Positions 44,595 through 57,097 of a DNA stretch of 64,000 nt are shown piece by piece. The number at the start of each line of letters is the position of its first letter. Position 1 is the stretch's first letter. Location: NCBI GenBank assembly GCA_027627225.1, contig CM051029.1, positions 15,707,956-15,771,955 of the forward strand, in the 5' to 3' direction. The DNA is from Congeria kusceri (lineage: Eukaryota; Mollusca; Bivalvia; Myida; Dreissenidae). The translations under genes and the position numbers were made by a program. The notes below the pieces were generated by a model. It was not told the DNA's origin, did no database searches, and saw nothing but the letters and a program-made list of their open reading frames with translations.

Positions 44595-44692
44595 GACGTC
44601 AGCCGTTACGTCGCCGGTTATGTGACGTCACTATTCTAATTCTTATCCGTCCAAAACACCGCTGCTGAATTTCTAGTGCGTTCTGAACCACC
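44595..44692 (-). promoter_or_regulatory. Probable 5' UTR of the filamin gene, with two CRE palindromes
   Basis: A good acceptor (tttgtattttgcag, AG at 44694-44693) would begin a coding exon with about 98 nt of 5' UTR, implying a further non-coding exon upstream. The leader holds two perfect TGACGTCA palindromes (44594-44601, overlapping the ATG, and 44623-44630), the CREB/ATF site. Whether this is leader or proximal promoter cannot be settled from sequence. Confidence 0.4.
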
Positions 44693-44964
44693 CTGCAAAA
44701 TACAAACGTGTGCGCCTTAGATTCGAGATTAACAGAGGAAAGTGTCGTCGTATTCCAGCGTTCGTTGGTTTATCAACAAGGAATTTATCATTTACTATGC
44801 TCACTTCGTGAAGGTGGGAAGGATGGCGTCTCGACAAACGTTATAGGACCCGAAACACGTCGTAAATGTGGATACTTTTACGAGTACAATCATTTACGCG
44901 GTAAAATGAAACATCGTTTTTCGGAAAATATATTATTTTATGCTTTTCAGTGATTTATAGGGAA

Positions 44965-45330
44965 ATATCAGTGAAATACAATTGGTAATTCACTGTTTCA
45001 AACATGGCAAATTGTCACTCCGGTAATTTTCAATGTATCACACTACTTTCCTGATTTAATACAGTAAATGAAACGGACCGTCAACGATGTCGGGCTCAAA
45101 AGATTGTGACGTCATGACGTTATAATTTCCCGCGATGTTTTAAAATTAAACGCAGTTAGATAGCACATCATAAAATTTAACAGAACTGCGTAAAAAGAAT
45201 AAAATAAAAAGAAAAATTGTAAGGGTCGGTAGAATATCGAGCTTTGATTCACTCGGCTGCGCCACTCGTGAAAACATATATTTCTATGATCACTCGTTAA
45301 TTAAAATCGATATTCTACCGAAACCTACAA
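44965..45330. mobile_element. Foldback element, copy 3
   Basis: Shoulder 'aatgaaacggaccgtcaacg' and 'tgacgtcatgacgttat' match the 29.3-kb copy. The hairpin arms 'GGTAGAATATCGA' / 'TCGATATTCTACC' flank 'ttcactcggctgcgccactc'. A partial second right arm follows at about 45383-45436. Confidence 0.75.
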
Positions 45331-45439
45331 ATATCCTCTATATCTTCTGTAAAGTGTCCCATTTCAAACACGCCCTTTAATAAAATATATATTTCTATGA
45401 TCACTCGTTAATTAAAATCGATATTCTACCGAAACCCAC

Positions 45440-46020
45440 AAATATCCTCTATATCTTCTGTAAAGTGTCCCATTTCAAACACGCCCTTTGATAACACATT
45501 TTGGTCCTTTTGATATAGACGTCAATGCAAATTTGATTTTAATAAGCCTATTCACAGGACTGGTGAGGTTTCATTTTTAAACTTTATTTAAAGACGTTGT
45601 TGGCAACCTCACATCCAATATTTTACAGCCAATTGTACGATTGTACGCACGTGCGTTCGTGCGAATGTCTAAGCACGCCCCTGACATTGTTGTGAAAGCA
45701 ACAGTCGCAATCGTGATACTCAGTACATTGACTATCTGCAATTTATTTTTGGAATTGCATATGGCGTCTGAGTGCGCGTCGCTGAAAACTTCGGTTGTGG
45801 GCAAAAAAATAAAGGACTTCTAAAATATTCTGATAATTTAATGGGAAACGTCCATTCGGTACAAGCAGGTCGCGTCAAAGATAACGTCGTTCAATGACTG
45901 ACACTCGAATAACTGTGTCTTTTATTGTGAATGTTTATCAGCGCAATTTAAATACTTCATGCATAAGGTCAGGGTCTCTAACCTCGCTTGTGGATAATAC
46001 CTTAGAGTAGTCAATGAAAG
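45440..46020. other. Upstream region, no gene seen
   Basis: Nothing convincing is recognised. Any 5' non-coding exon or promoter of the filamin gene could lie here unseen. Confidence 0.35.
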
Positions 46021-46024
46021 TTTT

Positions 46025-46235
46025 GGAAAATGTGTGGTCTTTTCACAAACTTTGGGGACGGCATACACTCAGACGCTGGTCAATTTTCTGTACGTAATGT
46101 AAGTATACTAGAATATACCTCAGGTCGCAATGGTGTACTGGGTATGGTGTCCGCCTCATATAGTCAATGAGTTTTTGGAAAATGTGTGGTCTTTTGAAAA
46201 ATCTTGGGGACGGCATACACTCAAACGCTGGTCAA
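46025..46235. repeat. ~140-bp tandem duplication next to a SINE
   Basis: 'tggaaaatgtgtggtctttt' + 'ggggacggcatacactca' + 'acgctggtcaattt' occurs at 46026-46092 and again at 46170-46240. A SINE-head fragment ('tggtgtactgggtatggtgt') lies between the copies. Confidence 0.75.
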
Positions 46236-46436
46236 TTTACGTTACCAAATGTATACTGGATATGGTGTCCGCTTGGCGATCGAGAGATCGTGTGCGTTTG
46301 ATCCCTACTCGGAGTTTGCTCGAAAGATCTTTCTCAAACAGACACCAATCACTGGTTCTACCGAGTAAACTGACTCTAAGACTAAAGTGTGTAAAAAAAC
46401 TCAGGCAATCGAACTAAAATAAATATATTTAAACTA
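46236..46436 (+). mobile_element. tRNA-derived SINE, second family, copy 3
   Basis: Head 'gtatactggatatggtgtcc', B-box-like 'cgtttgatccctactc', body 'accaatcactggttctaccg', tail 'caatcgaactaaaataaata'. Confidence 0.72.
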
Positions 46437-46439
46437 AAC

Positions 46440-47370
46440 TAAACTCTAGTAGTCCACACTCAGACCGGCAATGTAAATTCCATGTAGTAGATCTACAGAG
46501 GAAGTTTGCATTAGATTTGACGTTTTAAATAACGTTCGTGGTTTCTGCGACCGACTTGCACAATATAATCGTGTCTATGTATGTGGAGGTGTTCATGCAG
46601 TTAATTAAGTAATCGATAGATCCACACTTCTGTGCTGTTGTGTTTTTGTGACACGCTGGATTTGTCTCACACAAAGCATGTTAGAACGATCACTTTACGG
46701 ATGAAAGCTCTTTAATGCATTCGAACACACGTCGATATAATAATACTGAATCTAAAACAGCCCCGTACAAACAAAATGTGGTCGTCCCAGGGTTTATGAG
46801 CAGTAGTTATACAGCAGTTAAATATGACCTCGATTTTTGTATTTACAACGCCTTTAACATCAGTTGTTATATACACAAATACCCGACTTACCGTCGAAGC
46901 TACATTTCCATAAAGTATTTCACTATTTGTTTAACTCAACCTGGTATTTTTTATGAGGACGCCACACACGGTATAATTTCAATAAAACTTGATTCACTGT
47001 ATAAAACTTCTATTTCACTTTCCACTACTATACGAAGTTTAGAAACAACTCGAGTTATTTAATGTTGACACATTCTATCCTTTTGTATAACACGGGTGTT
47101 ATCTCGATGAATTATGTATGGTTCGAGAATTCAACACACCGTGTATATGCGATCTATTGAACAAATCCGATGGATAGCGTGCAGATAAGCTTGTTTACAA
47201 ATCGAGCTATTTGGGAAGGGAGATAACGTGTGTCACGCGAAAATTTTATTCGGTATTTCCCCTTTAGGTACATTTTATCAACTGAAAGATAAAGAAAATA
47301 CTCAGTTTCGATTTTAATGTTTATAATAATGTCCTCTAAAAGTAAGAACTAAACCAAAAGGGCATTATGC
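46440..47370. other. Upstream region, no gene seen
   Basis: No exon, RNA or repeat could be supported. Confidence 0.35.
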
Positions 47371-47374
47371 GCCT

Positions 47375-47665
47375 AGCAATATTTCCCCCCCAGGGGCAGA
47401 GGGGAGCGGCGGTCTGATTCAAGGGAGTTTGACTATTTTTATTTGTTGGGATCTAATTCCCCCCCACCCCAGAGCCAAACATGTTTATCTAAATCCCCAC
47501 AGTGGGAGATGCTTGATGTATCAAATGGGGGGGGGGGGGGGGGGGGGTCAAATTCCCGAAGTCGGAAATCGCTTTCAGTCTAAAGTCCCGTATATGCCCG
47601 CCGCTCCGCCGGCCCGCCCCTCACCCGCCCCATTAGGTAAAAAATATTGAAAAGTGCATTGTGTG
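47375..47665. mobile_element. Foldback-family element with a 21-bp poly-G tract
   Basis: Ends '...ggggagcggcggtctgattc' and 'aatattgaaaagtgcattg' match the outer element at 23210-24450 without its nested insertion. An uninterrupted run of 21 G sits at 47527-47547. Confidence 0.7.
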
Positions 47666-47908
47666 TCCGCAAACCTATAAATGGCATTTCATTCCCCCTA
47701 TGATTGTGCCACTATTACGCAATTTGCCCAGCCTCTGTCCAATAAAAATTATTGAAAAAATCACCACCAAAATCTTATCATTTGTTTATTAGTCCATGCC
47801 CAACATTTCCAGAATATTTGCGAATCATAGCATTTAATAACTTGTGTTGCGAAAGTTGCTACCAAAAAGAGAAGCAAATCAAACCAACGTTTCTGAGAGT
47901 AGAATTTT

Positions 47909-50640
47909 AGGAATTTGAAACAACGCATTCTACTTAGGACAAGCATAGTTTTATGTAATAGATATAAGCCTCAAACTGTCCTAGGAATTTGAAACAACGC
48001 ATTCTACTTAGGGCTAGCATAGTTTTATGTAATAGATATAAGCCTCAAACTGTCCTATGAATTTGAAACAACGATTCTACTTGGGCTAGCATAGTTTTAT
48101 GTAATAGATATAAGCCTCAAACTGTCCTAGGAATTTGAAACAACGCATTCGACTTAGGGCTAGCATAGTTTTATGTAATAGATATAAGCCTCAAACTGTC
48201 CTAGGAATTTGAAACAACGCATTCGACTTAGGGCCAGCATAGTTTTATGTAATAGATATAAGAATCAAACTGTCCTAGGAATTTGAAACAACGCATTCGA
48301 CTTAGGGCCAGCATAGTTTTATGTAATAGATATAAGCCTCAAACTGTCCTAGGAATTTGAAACAACGCATTCTACTTAGGGCCAGCATAGTTTTATGTAA
48401 TAGATATAAGCCTCAAACTGTCCTAGGAATTTGAAACAACGCATTCTACTTAGGGCCAGCATAGTTTTATGTAATAGATATTAGCCTCAAACTGTCCTAG
48501 GAATTTGAAACAACGCATTCGACTTAGGGCTAGCATAGTTTTATGTAATAGATATAAGCCTCAAACTGTCCAAGGAATTTGAAACAACGCATTCGACTTA
48601 GGGCTAGCATAGTTTTATGTAATAGATATAAGCCTCAAACTGTCGTAGGAATTTGAAACAACGCATTCTACTTAGGACCAGCATAGTTTTATGTAATAGA
48701 TATAAGTCTCAAACTGTCCTAGGAATTTGAAACAACGCATTCTACTTAGGGCCAGCATAGTTTTATGTAATAGATATAAGCCTCAAACTGTCCTAGGAAT
48801 TTGAAACAACGCATTCTACTTAGGGCTAGCATAGTTTTATGTAATAGATATAAGCCTCAAACTGTCCTAGGAATTTGAAAAAACGCATTCGACTTAGGGC
48901 CAGCATAGTTTTATGTAATAGATATAAGCCTCAAACTGTCCTAGGAATTTGAAACAACGCATTCTACTTAGGGCCAGCATAGTTTTATGTAATAGATACA
49001 AGCCTCAAACTGTCCTAGGAATTTGAAACAACGCATTCTACTGAGGACCAGCATAGTTTTATGTAATAGATATAAGCCTCAAACTGTCCTAGGAATTTGA
49101 AACAACGCATTCTACTTAGGGCTAGCATAGTTTTATGTAATAGATATAAGCCTCAAACTGTCCTAGGAATTTGAAACAACGATTCTACTTGGGCTAGCAT
49201 AGTTTTATGTAATAGATATAAGCCTCAAACTGTCCTAGGAATTTGAAACAACGCATTCGACTTAGGGCTAGCATAGTTTTATGTAATAGATATAAGCCTC
49301 AAACTGTCCTAGGAATTTGAAACAACGCATTCGACTTAGGGCCAGCATAGTTTTATGTAATAGATATAAGAATCAAACTGTCCTAGGAATTTGAAACAAC
49401 GCATTCGACTTAGGGCCAGCATAGTTTTATGTAATAGATATAAGCCTCAAACTGTCCTAGGAATTTGAAACAACGCATTCTACTTAGGGCCAGCATAGTT
49501 TTATGTAATAGATATAAGCCTCAAACTGTCCTAGGAATTTGAAACAACGCATTCTACTTAGGGCCAGCATAGTTCTATGTAATAGATATTAGCCTCAAAC
49601 TGTCCTAGGAATTTGAAACAACGCATTCTACTTAGGGCTAGCATAGTTTTATGTAATAGATATAAGCCTCAAACTGTCCAAGGAATTTGAAACAACGCAT
49701 TCCACTTAGGGCTAGCATAGTTTTATGTAATAGATATAAGCCTCAAACTGTCGTAGGAATTTGAAACAACGCATTATACTTAGGACCAGCATAGTTTTAT
49801 GTAATAGATATAAGTCTCAAACTGTCCTAGGAATTTGAAACAACGCATTCTACTTAGGGCCAGCATAGTTTTATGTAATAGATATAAGCCTCAAACTGTC
49901 CTAGGAATTTGAAACAACGCATTCTACTTAGGGCTAGCATAGTTTTATGTAATAGATATAAGCCTCAAACTGTCCTAGGAATTTGAAACAACGCATTCTA
50001 CTTAGGGCCAGCATAGTTTTATGTAATAGATATAAGCCTCAAACTGTCCTAGGAATTTGAAACAACGCATTCTACTTAGGACCAGCATAGTTTTATGTAA
50101 TAGATGTAAGCCTCAAACTGTCCTAGGAATTTGAAACAACGCATTCTACTTGGGCTAGCATAGTTTTATGTAATAGATATAAGCCTCAAACTGTCCTAGG
50201 AATTTGAAACAACGCATTCTACTTAGGGCTAGCATAGTTTTATGTAATAGATATGAGCCTCAAACTGTCCTAGGAATTTGAAACAACGCATTCGACTTAG
50301 GGCCAGCATAGTTTTATGTAATAGATATGAGCCTCAAACTGTCCTAGGAATTTGAAACAACGCATTCTACTTAGGACCAGCATAGTTTTATGTAATAGAT
50401 ATAAGCCTCAAACTGTCCTAGGAATTTGAAACAACGCATTCGACTTAGGGCCAGCATAGTTTTATGTAATAGATATAAGCCTCAAACTGTCCTAGGAATT
50501 TGAAACAACGCATTCTACTTAGGACCAGCATAGTTTTATGTAATAGATATAAGCCTCAAACTGTCCTAGGAATTTGAAACAACGCATTCTACTTAGGGCT
50601 AGCATAGTTTTATGTAATAGATATAAGCCTCAAACTGTCC
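47909..50640. repeat. 74-bp satellite array with ~1108-bp (15-monomer) higher-order repeat
   Basis: About 37 monomers of 'ggaatttgaaacaacgcatt' ... 'agcatagttttatgtaatag' ... 'aagcctcaaactgtccta' lie head to tail. Variant monomers recur at a fixed distance: 'agaatcaaac' at 48261 and 49369, 'tgtccaagg' at 48567 and 49675, 'tgtcgtagg' at 48641 and 49749, each 1108 bp apart. Confidence 0.95.
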
Positions 50641-50725
50641 ATTATGTAAAATATTGGACGGTCTGAGGGGCGTAGCGCCGAAGACTGTCCGATATTTTAC
50701 ATTATGGACAGTTTGAGGCTTATAT
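50621..50725. repeat. Hairpin closing the satellite array (44-bp arms)
   Basis: The left arm starts 'ATATAAGCCTCAAACTGTCC' and includes 'GTAAAATATTGGAC'; the right arm is its near-perfect complement. The loop contains 'gaggggcgtagcgccgaa'. The outer part of the arm is satellite monomer sequence. Confidence 0.88.
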
Positions 50726-50729
50726 GTTA

Positions 50730-51120
50730 CTTAAAACATTGCCAAACCAATGTTAATGATGTTAGCAATATTAATAGGTATGACTTGCTCCCAAAAAAAA
50801 AATTATCATAATACAAAACACTTCTATATTATTGATTTAAAATTCCCATAAAAGAACCTCTTTACTAAATCAGTACACAGATCCCGAGTTATACGTGCTT
50901 TTGGTGCACAATGTATATCAAGCCTTTGCAAACTGCGAAATGTTCATTCAGGAAAAAGCAAGTGTCTGGTGAGAATGTTTTATTTCGAAGACGGGATATA
51001 AAGGATTTACTGCTAAACGCAATGGAGGGAGTAACCTTCCAAATACCCTAACCAGAAATAATATGAAATGTAATATTGTTTCTGGTTAGTGCAGTATGCA
51101 TCTATAAAATGCCAATGCTC
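50730..51120. other. No feature recognised
   Basis: No gene or repeat is seen between the satellite hairpin and the TIR element. Confidence 0.4.
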
Positions 51121-51127
51121 TAGTTTG

Positions 51128-52040
51128 TATGGTGGCATAGAACTGCCTTACGATAACCACATAAGTTTCGCGATAATTATCACGTTAACCACTTAAGTAT
51201 CGTGTTATTTATCTTGTATCTTGTTAGTGTTCGCGATAGTTTTCTTTGTCATTTATTTTCTGCTTAACTGAAATGTGGCCTGAAAGTGCCCCAAACTGAC
51301 ACCAGTATTTCAGTTAACAAAAACATGACATTAAGTGGTAACAGGAATATTAACGTGTTTTGATTTACGTTACTAGATAATTATCACGAAAAATATCGCG
51401 ATATTCAGATACTGCGGAAGACCTCGAAAACAAATTAAGTACTATCAGGAATATTATCGTGTTAAGATTTACGTTAACAGATAATTAACTAGTAACAGGA
51501 ATATTATCGTGTTAAGGTTCGCGTTAGCAAGATATTGCGGAACACCTCGGGCAAACTTAAGTAGTATCAAGAATATTAACGTGTTACGATTTACGTTAAC
51601 AGATAATTAACTAGTAAGAGGAATATTATCGTGTTAAGGTTCGCGTTAGCAACATATTGCGGAACACCTCGGGCAAACTAAGTGGTAACAGGAATATTAA
51701 CGTGTTATGATTTACGTTAGCAGATAAATTTCATGATACAATTCGCGTTAGTTAGATAATTCGAAGACCTAGAAAATGTAACTTATGTCACTTATAGGCA
51801 CTTTTAGGTAATTTAGTTTAATAATAAATTATCTAACAGAAACATTTTCGTAAACGGTAACTTAATGTTCAGATAAATATCGCAATAAATAAGTAGTAAC
51901 ACGAATCTTTTCGCGAACGCTAACTAGTTAACGTGATATTTTTCGCGAAAATTATGTGGTTAACACGATACGTAACTGGTTAACGTGATAATTATCGCGA
52001 AACGTATGTGGTTATCGTAAGGCAGTTCTATGCCACCATA
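51128..52040. mobile_element. 913-bp TIR element with 6-bp target duplication AGTTTG
   Basis: The TIR starts TATGGTGGCATAGAACTG and continues for over 50 bp ('ATAACCACATA', 'TTTCGCGATAATTATC'). Direct repeats AGTTTG flank it (51122-51127, 52041-52046). The interior consists of repeats of 'ggaatattatcgtgttaagg' / 'cgttaacagataatta', many resembling the TIR's inner motif. There is no transposase. Confidence 0.88.
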
Positions 52041-52379
52041 AGTTTGGATACATAAATTGAATATAAATGGATAAATGCATTAGTGCAAGCAGTAAGGTAG
52101 TATAATTCTGAACTGTGAACGTTGCACTGCGTTTGAATACTTTGTGTAAAGAGTACACGGTACATTTTAACTTGTTTTATTAGTAACATATATAACTTAT
52201 TTATAATAAACGATACATGTATTTTACAACTGCAAATAATTAAATCTACAAATAATTAAAACATTGATGTGACGTCATCCCAGTTTTCTCCGTGTATCAT
52301 AATTTCAATATCTGGCGTGTTTTGGTTACGATAGTGGAGTGTAGTCGGTTAATGAAGGACAGCACGTGCCAGCTTAGGT

Positions 52380-52880
52380 TTTCTAAAGTCGCAAGGAGAC
52401 GATTTTTAGCTCGATTTTTTCGAAGAAAAGGCAAGCTATTCTACTCGCCCCGGCGTTGGCGTCGGCGTCCGAGCTAGGTTCAAGTTTTTCGGTAAGCTAG
52501 TTTTTCACGAATGGCTTGAGGGATTTCATTCAAACTTAAAACATTCATTCCCCACATTAAAATGAACCTATAGGCCAAGTTTGGTAACTAGTTAGAAATT
52601 TGACAAAATTTTGGGCCTTTTTACACGTAGAAATTTTACATAAGCTATATGGACAGGTTCAAGTTTTTCGGTAAGCGGGTTTCTCAGGAATGGCTTAAGG
52701 GATTTCATTCAAACTTAAAATTACTTATTCTCTTTATTAAAATGAACTCATGGGCCAATTTTGATAACTCTAGTTTGACATTTGTCAAAATGATGGGCCT
52801 TTTTACACTTAGAAATTTTACAAACAAGCTATATAGACAGGTTAAAATTTTTCGGTAAGCTAGTTTCTCAATTTTTCGTT
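52380..52880. repeat. Dispersed mollusc-type repeat with a ~160-bp duplication
   Basis: 'ggttcaagtttttcggtaag' + 'ggatttcattcaaacttaaa' occurs twice (52479-52625, 52660-52805), preceded by 'gcaagctattctactcgccc'. Confidence 0.65.
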
Positions 52881-52904
52881 TCCACTCCCTAACTCGCGAA
52901 CGGA

Positions 52905-54200
52905 TTAAGCTATTGTTATGAAAATGCAAACATAGATACCTTATAGCGAGACCTCGATAGAGATTGCATGTGGGGTGGGTGGGGTCAAGGTCACTGTTAC
53001 TATAAATAGAAAAACGGTTTCCGCTCAATAACTTGAGAACAAATTTAGATATTTTAATAACAATTAATATATAGATACCTTATAAGAAGACCTCACTTGG
53101 GTTTGCATATGGGGTGGGTGGGGTCAAGGTCAAGGTCACTGTTACTATAAATAGAAAAACAGTTTCCGCTAAATGCCTTGAGAACGCATTGAGATATTTT
53201 AATGAAACTTAATACATAGATACCATATATCGAGACCTCGCTTGGAATTGCATATGGGGTAGGTGGGGTCAAGGTCACTGTTAATAAAACTAGAAAAACG
53301 ATTTCCGCTCAATAACTTGAGAACGCATTGAGATATTGTAATGCATCGACATACATGCATACCTTATATCAAGACCTCGCTTGGGATTGCATATGGGGTG
53401 GGTGGGATCAAGGTCACTGTTACTAAAAATAGAAAAACGGTTTCTGCTCAATAACTTGAGAACGAATTGAGATAGTTTAATGAAACTTAATACAGGCATA
53501 CCTTATATCGAGACCTCTATTGGGATTGCATATAGGGTCAAGGTCACTGTTACTCAAATAGAAAAACGGTTTCTGCGCAATAACTTGAGAGTGCATTGAG
53601 ATATTTTAATGAAACTTCATACACAGATACCTTATATCGAGACCTCACTTGGGATTGCATATGGAGTGGATGGGCTGAAGGTAAAGGTCACTGTTACTAA
53701 AAACTAGAAAAACGATTTCCGGTCAATAACTTGTTACTACAAATATAAAAACGGTTTGCGATCAATAACTTGAGAATGCATCGAGATATTTTAATGAAAC
53801 TTCATACATAGTAGGGAAAGATCTATGATCACAAAAGGTACAGGGTGCTGCTAAAAAGGAGCAGGGTGGAAAGCCGGACCAGTCTGGTGACATTTTCTAA
53901 TAATTTGCTAAATCCAGATAATTGTTTAGTATAATACTTGTAATAAAGGTTTTTAAGCACAGACTATTAATTTGCAATTGGATATTTGCAAAAATTTATC
54001 AAATTTTAAAGATTTTCAATTTTTTGTGTGTTGACTAGCCCAGAGGAGCAGCAGGGGGGAAGTGAATAGGGGCAGTGTGCAGCACCCTGCTATTTCGCTC
54101 TAGATCTTTCCCTACACAGATACCTTATATCGAGACCTCGCTTGAAATTTCATATGGGGTGTGTGGAGTCAATGTCACTTTAACTAAAACTTTTATTGAT
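52905..54200. repeat. Inverted copies of the 136-bp 'GTGACCTTGACC' unit, with an insertion
   Basis: About seven units read in the opposite direction to those at 36.7-37.8 kb ('ggtggggtcaaggtcactgt', 'gaaaaacggtttccgctcaa'). A ~300-bp piece bounded by 'gtagggaaagatctatgatc' and 'gctctagatctttccctaca' is inserted at about 53812-54114. Confidence 0.75.
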
Positions 54201-54339
54201 GTGCTTACTTTAATGCGTTGCGTTAGAAAAATTTCGTTTTCGTGGAATTTCCATATTTCTTGGTTTAGAAAAAAATGCCAGCAACTCTGACAAGCACAAG
54301 AAAAGTCGAGCGCGCTGTCCTTCGACAGTTCTTGTTATT

Positions 54340-55150
54340 CTGACGCCCACTTCAGCACTGATATAATACTAATAGTTAATGTGAACATACATATGTTTAA
54401 AATGCTGTACAATTTTATATGACCGTTGTACGTAATGGCAACGCACCAGATAGATGCCTCTTTTACAGCGCATGAACTATCTCCAGCCATTCTCCCACTT
54501 GTTTGGCAAATTCAGTGAACGATTCTGATTGGGAGCAATCGCAAAAATGTGTAACATACAATGTAGTGCCATTTATAAAACGCAGTTTTTACAAACTATT
54601 ACCGTCATGTGTTTTGGCTGTCGAATATATCTAATACTAATTTGGTCGATGTCCGTCGTAAAATGTTGTGTTTTGAATATGGTATTGTCGCAAATTATAT
54701 ATCTTTTTATTGGAAAAATTATTTTTTAACGCCTAAACTATGTGAATTTGTTACATTAAATATTAGTATGGTCTGCTTGTGACTGTGTTTTCAGGTTAGC
54801 TAAGCTAGCACGTGCTGTCCAATATTAACCGACTGTACGCCAATATCTATACCAACACACGCCATACATTGGACGGCTACCCTTCTAATATTAAAATTCT
54901 GATACACGGAGAACAATAGGATGACGTCGCAGCAATGTTTTAATAACATTTACCGGTAGACACGCTGAAAGGGGAAATGGAAAAGGACTCCATGGGCTAT
55001 CCTAGGTTACTACACACTATGACTAATACTTCATTCTGTTCAGTTATTCAATCACATTTATTGATTCAAACAAGTGTAATCTTGCCTCGTTATAGTTGTT
55101 TCTCTGGCATATTCATTTGAAGTCGAGTAAAGTGCAGTTTTAAGAACCAC
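54340..55150. other. No feature recognised
   Basis: No open frame or repeat could be supported. Confidence 0.35.
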
Positions 55151-55176
55151 CTGTTAGTTATAGTGACGTAATCACC

Positions 55177-56275
55177 ATGTCCAGTCACGTCTTTACCTCG
55201 TTCAGTCACTCTTCACCACGTCCAGTCGTCCTATTGACGTCCAGTCACGCCATCGCCACGTACAGTCACGTGCTCACAATGTACAGTCACGTCCTCGTCG
55301 CCTACAGTAACGTCCTCATCACATCCTCACAACGTCCAGTCACGTCCTCACCACGTCCTCACAACGTACAGTCACATCCTTACAACGTACAGTTACTTCC
55401 TCACCACATCCTCATAACGTACAGTTACGTTCTCATCACGTCCTTACGACGTACAGTCACGTTCTCACCACGTCATTACAACGTACAGTTACGTCCTCAC
55501 CACGTCCTCACATCGTACAGTCACGTCCTCACCACATCCACATCACGACCAGTCACGTCCTCACCACGCCCCCACAACGTACAGTCACGTCCTCACCACG
55601 TCCTCACAACGTACAGTTACGTCCCTTTTCTCGTCCAGTCACGTCCTCACCACGTCCAGTCACGTCATCATTACGTACAGTCACGTCCTCACCACGTCCA
55701 GTCACGTCTTCACCACGTTCGGTCACTCTTTATCACGTTCAGTCGTCCTATTCACGTCCAGTCACGTCATCACCACGTACAGTCACGTCCTCACAACGTA
55801 CAGTCACATCCTCACCACGTCCAGTCAAGTCATCATCACGTCCAGTCACGTCCGCCCCACGTCCAGTCACGTACGTCATCATCACGTACAGTCACGTTCT
55901 CACCACGTCCAGTAACGTCTTTACCACGTCCAGTCACGTACATCATCATAACATACAGTCACGCCCTCACCACGTTCAGTTACGTCCTCACCACGTTCAG
56001 TCACGTACGGCATCACCACGTTTAGTCACGTCCTCATCACGTATAGTCACGACCTCACCACGTTGAGTCCGGTTCTTATCACGTCCAGTCGCGTCCTCAC
56101 CACATGTAGTCACGTCATCACCACGTTGAGTCACATCCTTATCACATCCAGCCACGTCCTTATCACGTCCATTCACGTCATCACCACGTATAGTCACGTC
56201 CTCACCACGTTGAGTCAGGTCCTTATCACGTCCAGCCATGTCCTCATCACGTATAGTCACGTCCTCTTAGGACGC
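55177..56275. repeat. ~20-bp minisatellite (CAGTCACGTCCTCACCACGT)n, 1.1 kb
   Basis: Over fifty imperfect units of 'cagtcacgtcctcaccacgt' with variants. Its long open frames are a consequence of the repeat and do not resemble any protein. Confidence 0.93.
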
Positions 56276-56279
56276 GCTT

Positions 56280-57095
56280 GACGTGATTTGGACGAGCTAA
56301 GGTGTGATAGCACATTTACAATGATAACAAAAAGAGTGTATAACATATGACAATATGCGTCTTTTTAATACTTTTACCGAATCCCTGTCAATTGCATGCG
56401 TCGTTGAATGCATATTTTTTTGCGGAGAATAACATAGTACCTTTAGTACCGAAACAAAAAAACGCGCCTTTGTAAAGCACTTGCATCGATGAAGATATGA
56501 TTAAACGTTAGCGTGTTCACTTTTATTTTAGCTACTCATAATGTGACACTATCATCTTATGTTTCATTTTGACAAGTGCTAAAATATGCGCAAGGTGTCT
56601 TAACGTGTCTGGTCCATCTGGCCACGTTTATATGCTGTATCAACAAAAGCCCTCGCATTAGAGTTGCATGTAACCTAATCTTTTGTTTTCGCGGGAACGT
56701 AATTTCCGCTAAGTTTGTTTGTAAACAAACAATACATAAATAAGGGACATAAACAGAAGATGAACGAAGAAACAAAAGACGTGTAAATAATATTTAGCTT
56801 CATGTTTAATTTAGTAAAACTGATTTTCATATAACATTTTCATCACAAATGCTGTATGTAATATGTTTTCGCGATAAGATTGTCAGGCCTAGACACAATA
56901 ACAATTGTATTTGCTTGTCCGCAGCCTAATTTTCTAATTAACTGTTGGCCTTGTTAAATGTTCTCTACAATTAATCAGATATTTTTTTACTTTTTTGATT
57001 CTAATCAAGCATTTAGCAACTGTTTTAATTTGGAATTATAATGATATTGAAGATTACACTGTAAGAGCACACACAGCGAGCTGAAGTTAAATTAC
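56280..57095. other. No feature recognised
   Basis: No gene or repeat is seen. Confidence 0.35.
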
Positions 57096-57097
57096 TC

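Noticed and set aside
47527..47547. Run of 21 G as a G-quadruplex regulatory element
   Set aside because: It lies inside a transposon copy and homopolymer length is error-prone in assemblies; no further support.
55177..56025. 282-codon plus-strand open frame rich in S, P, H and T
   Set aside because: It is a translation of the CACGTC minisatellite; no domain, and composition follows the repeat.
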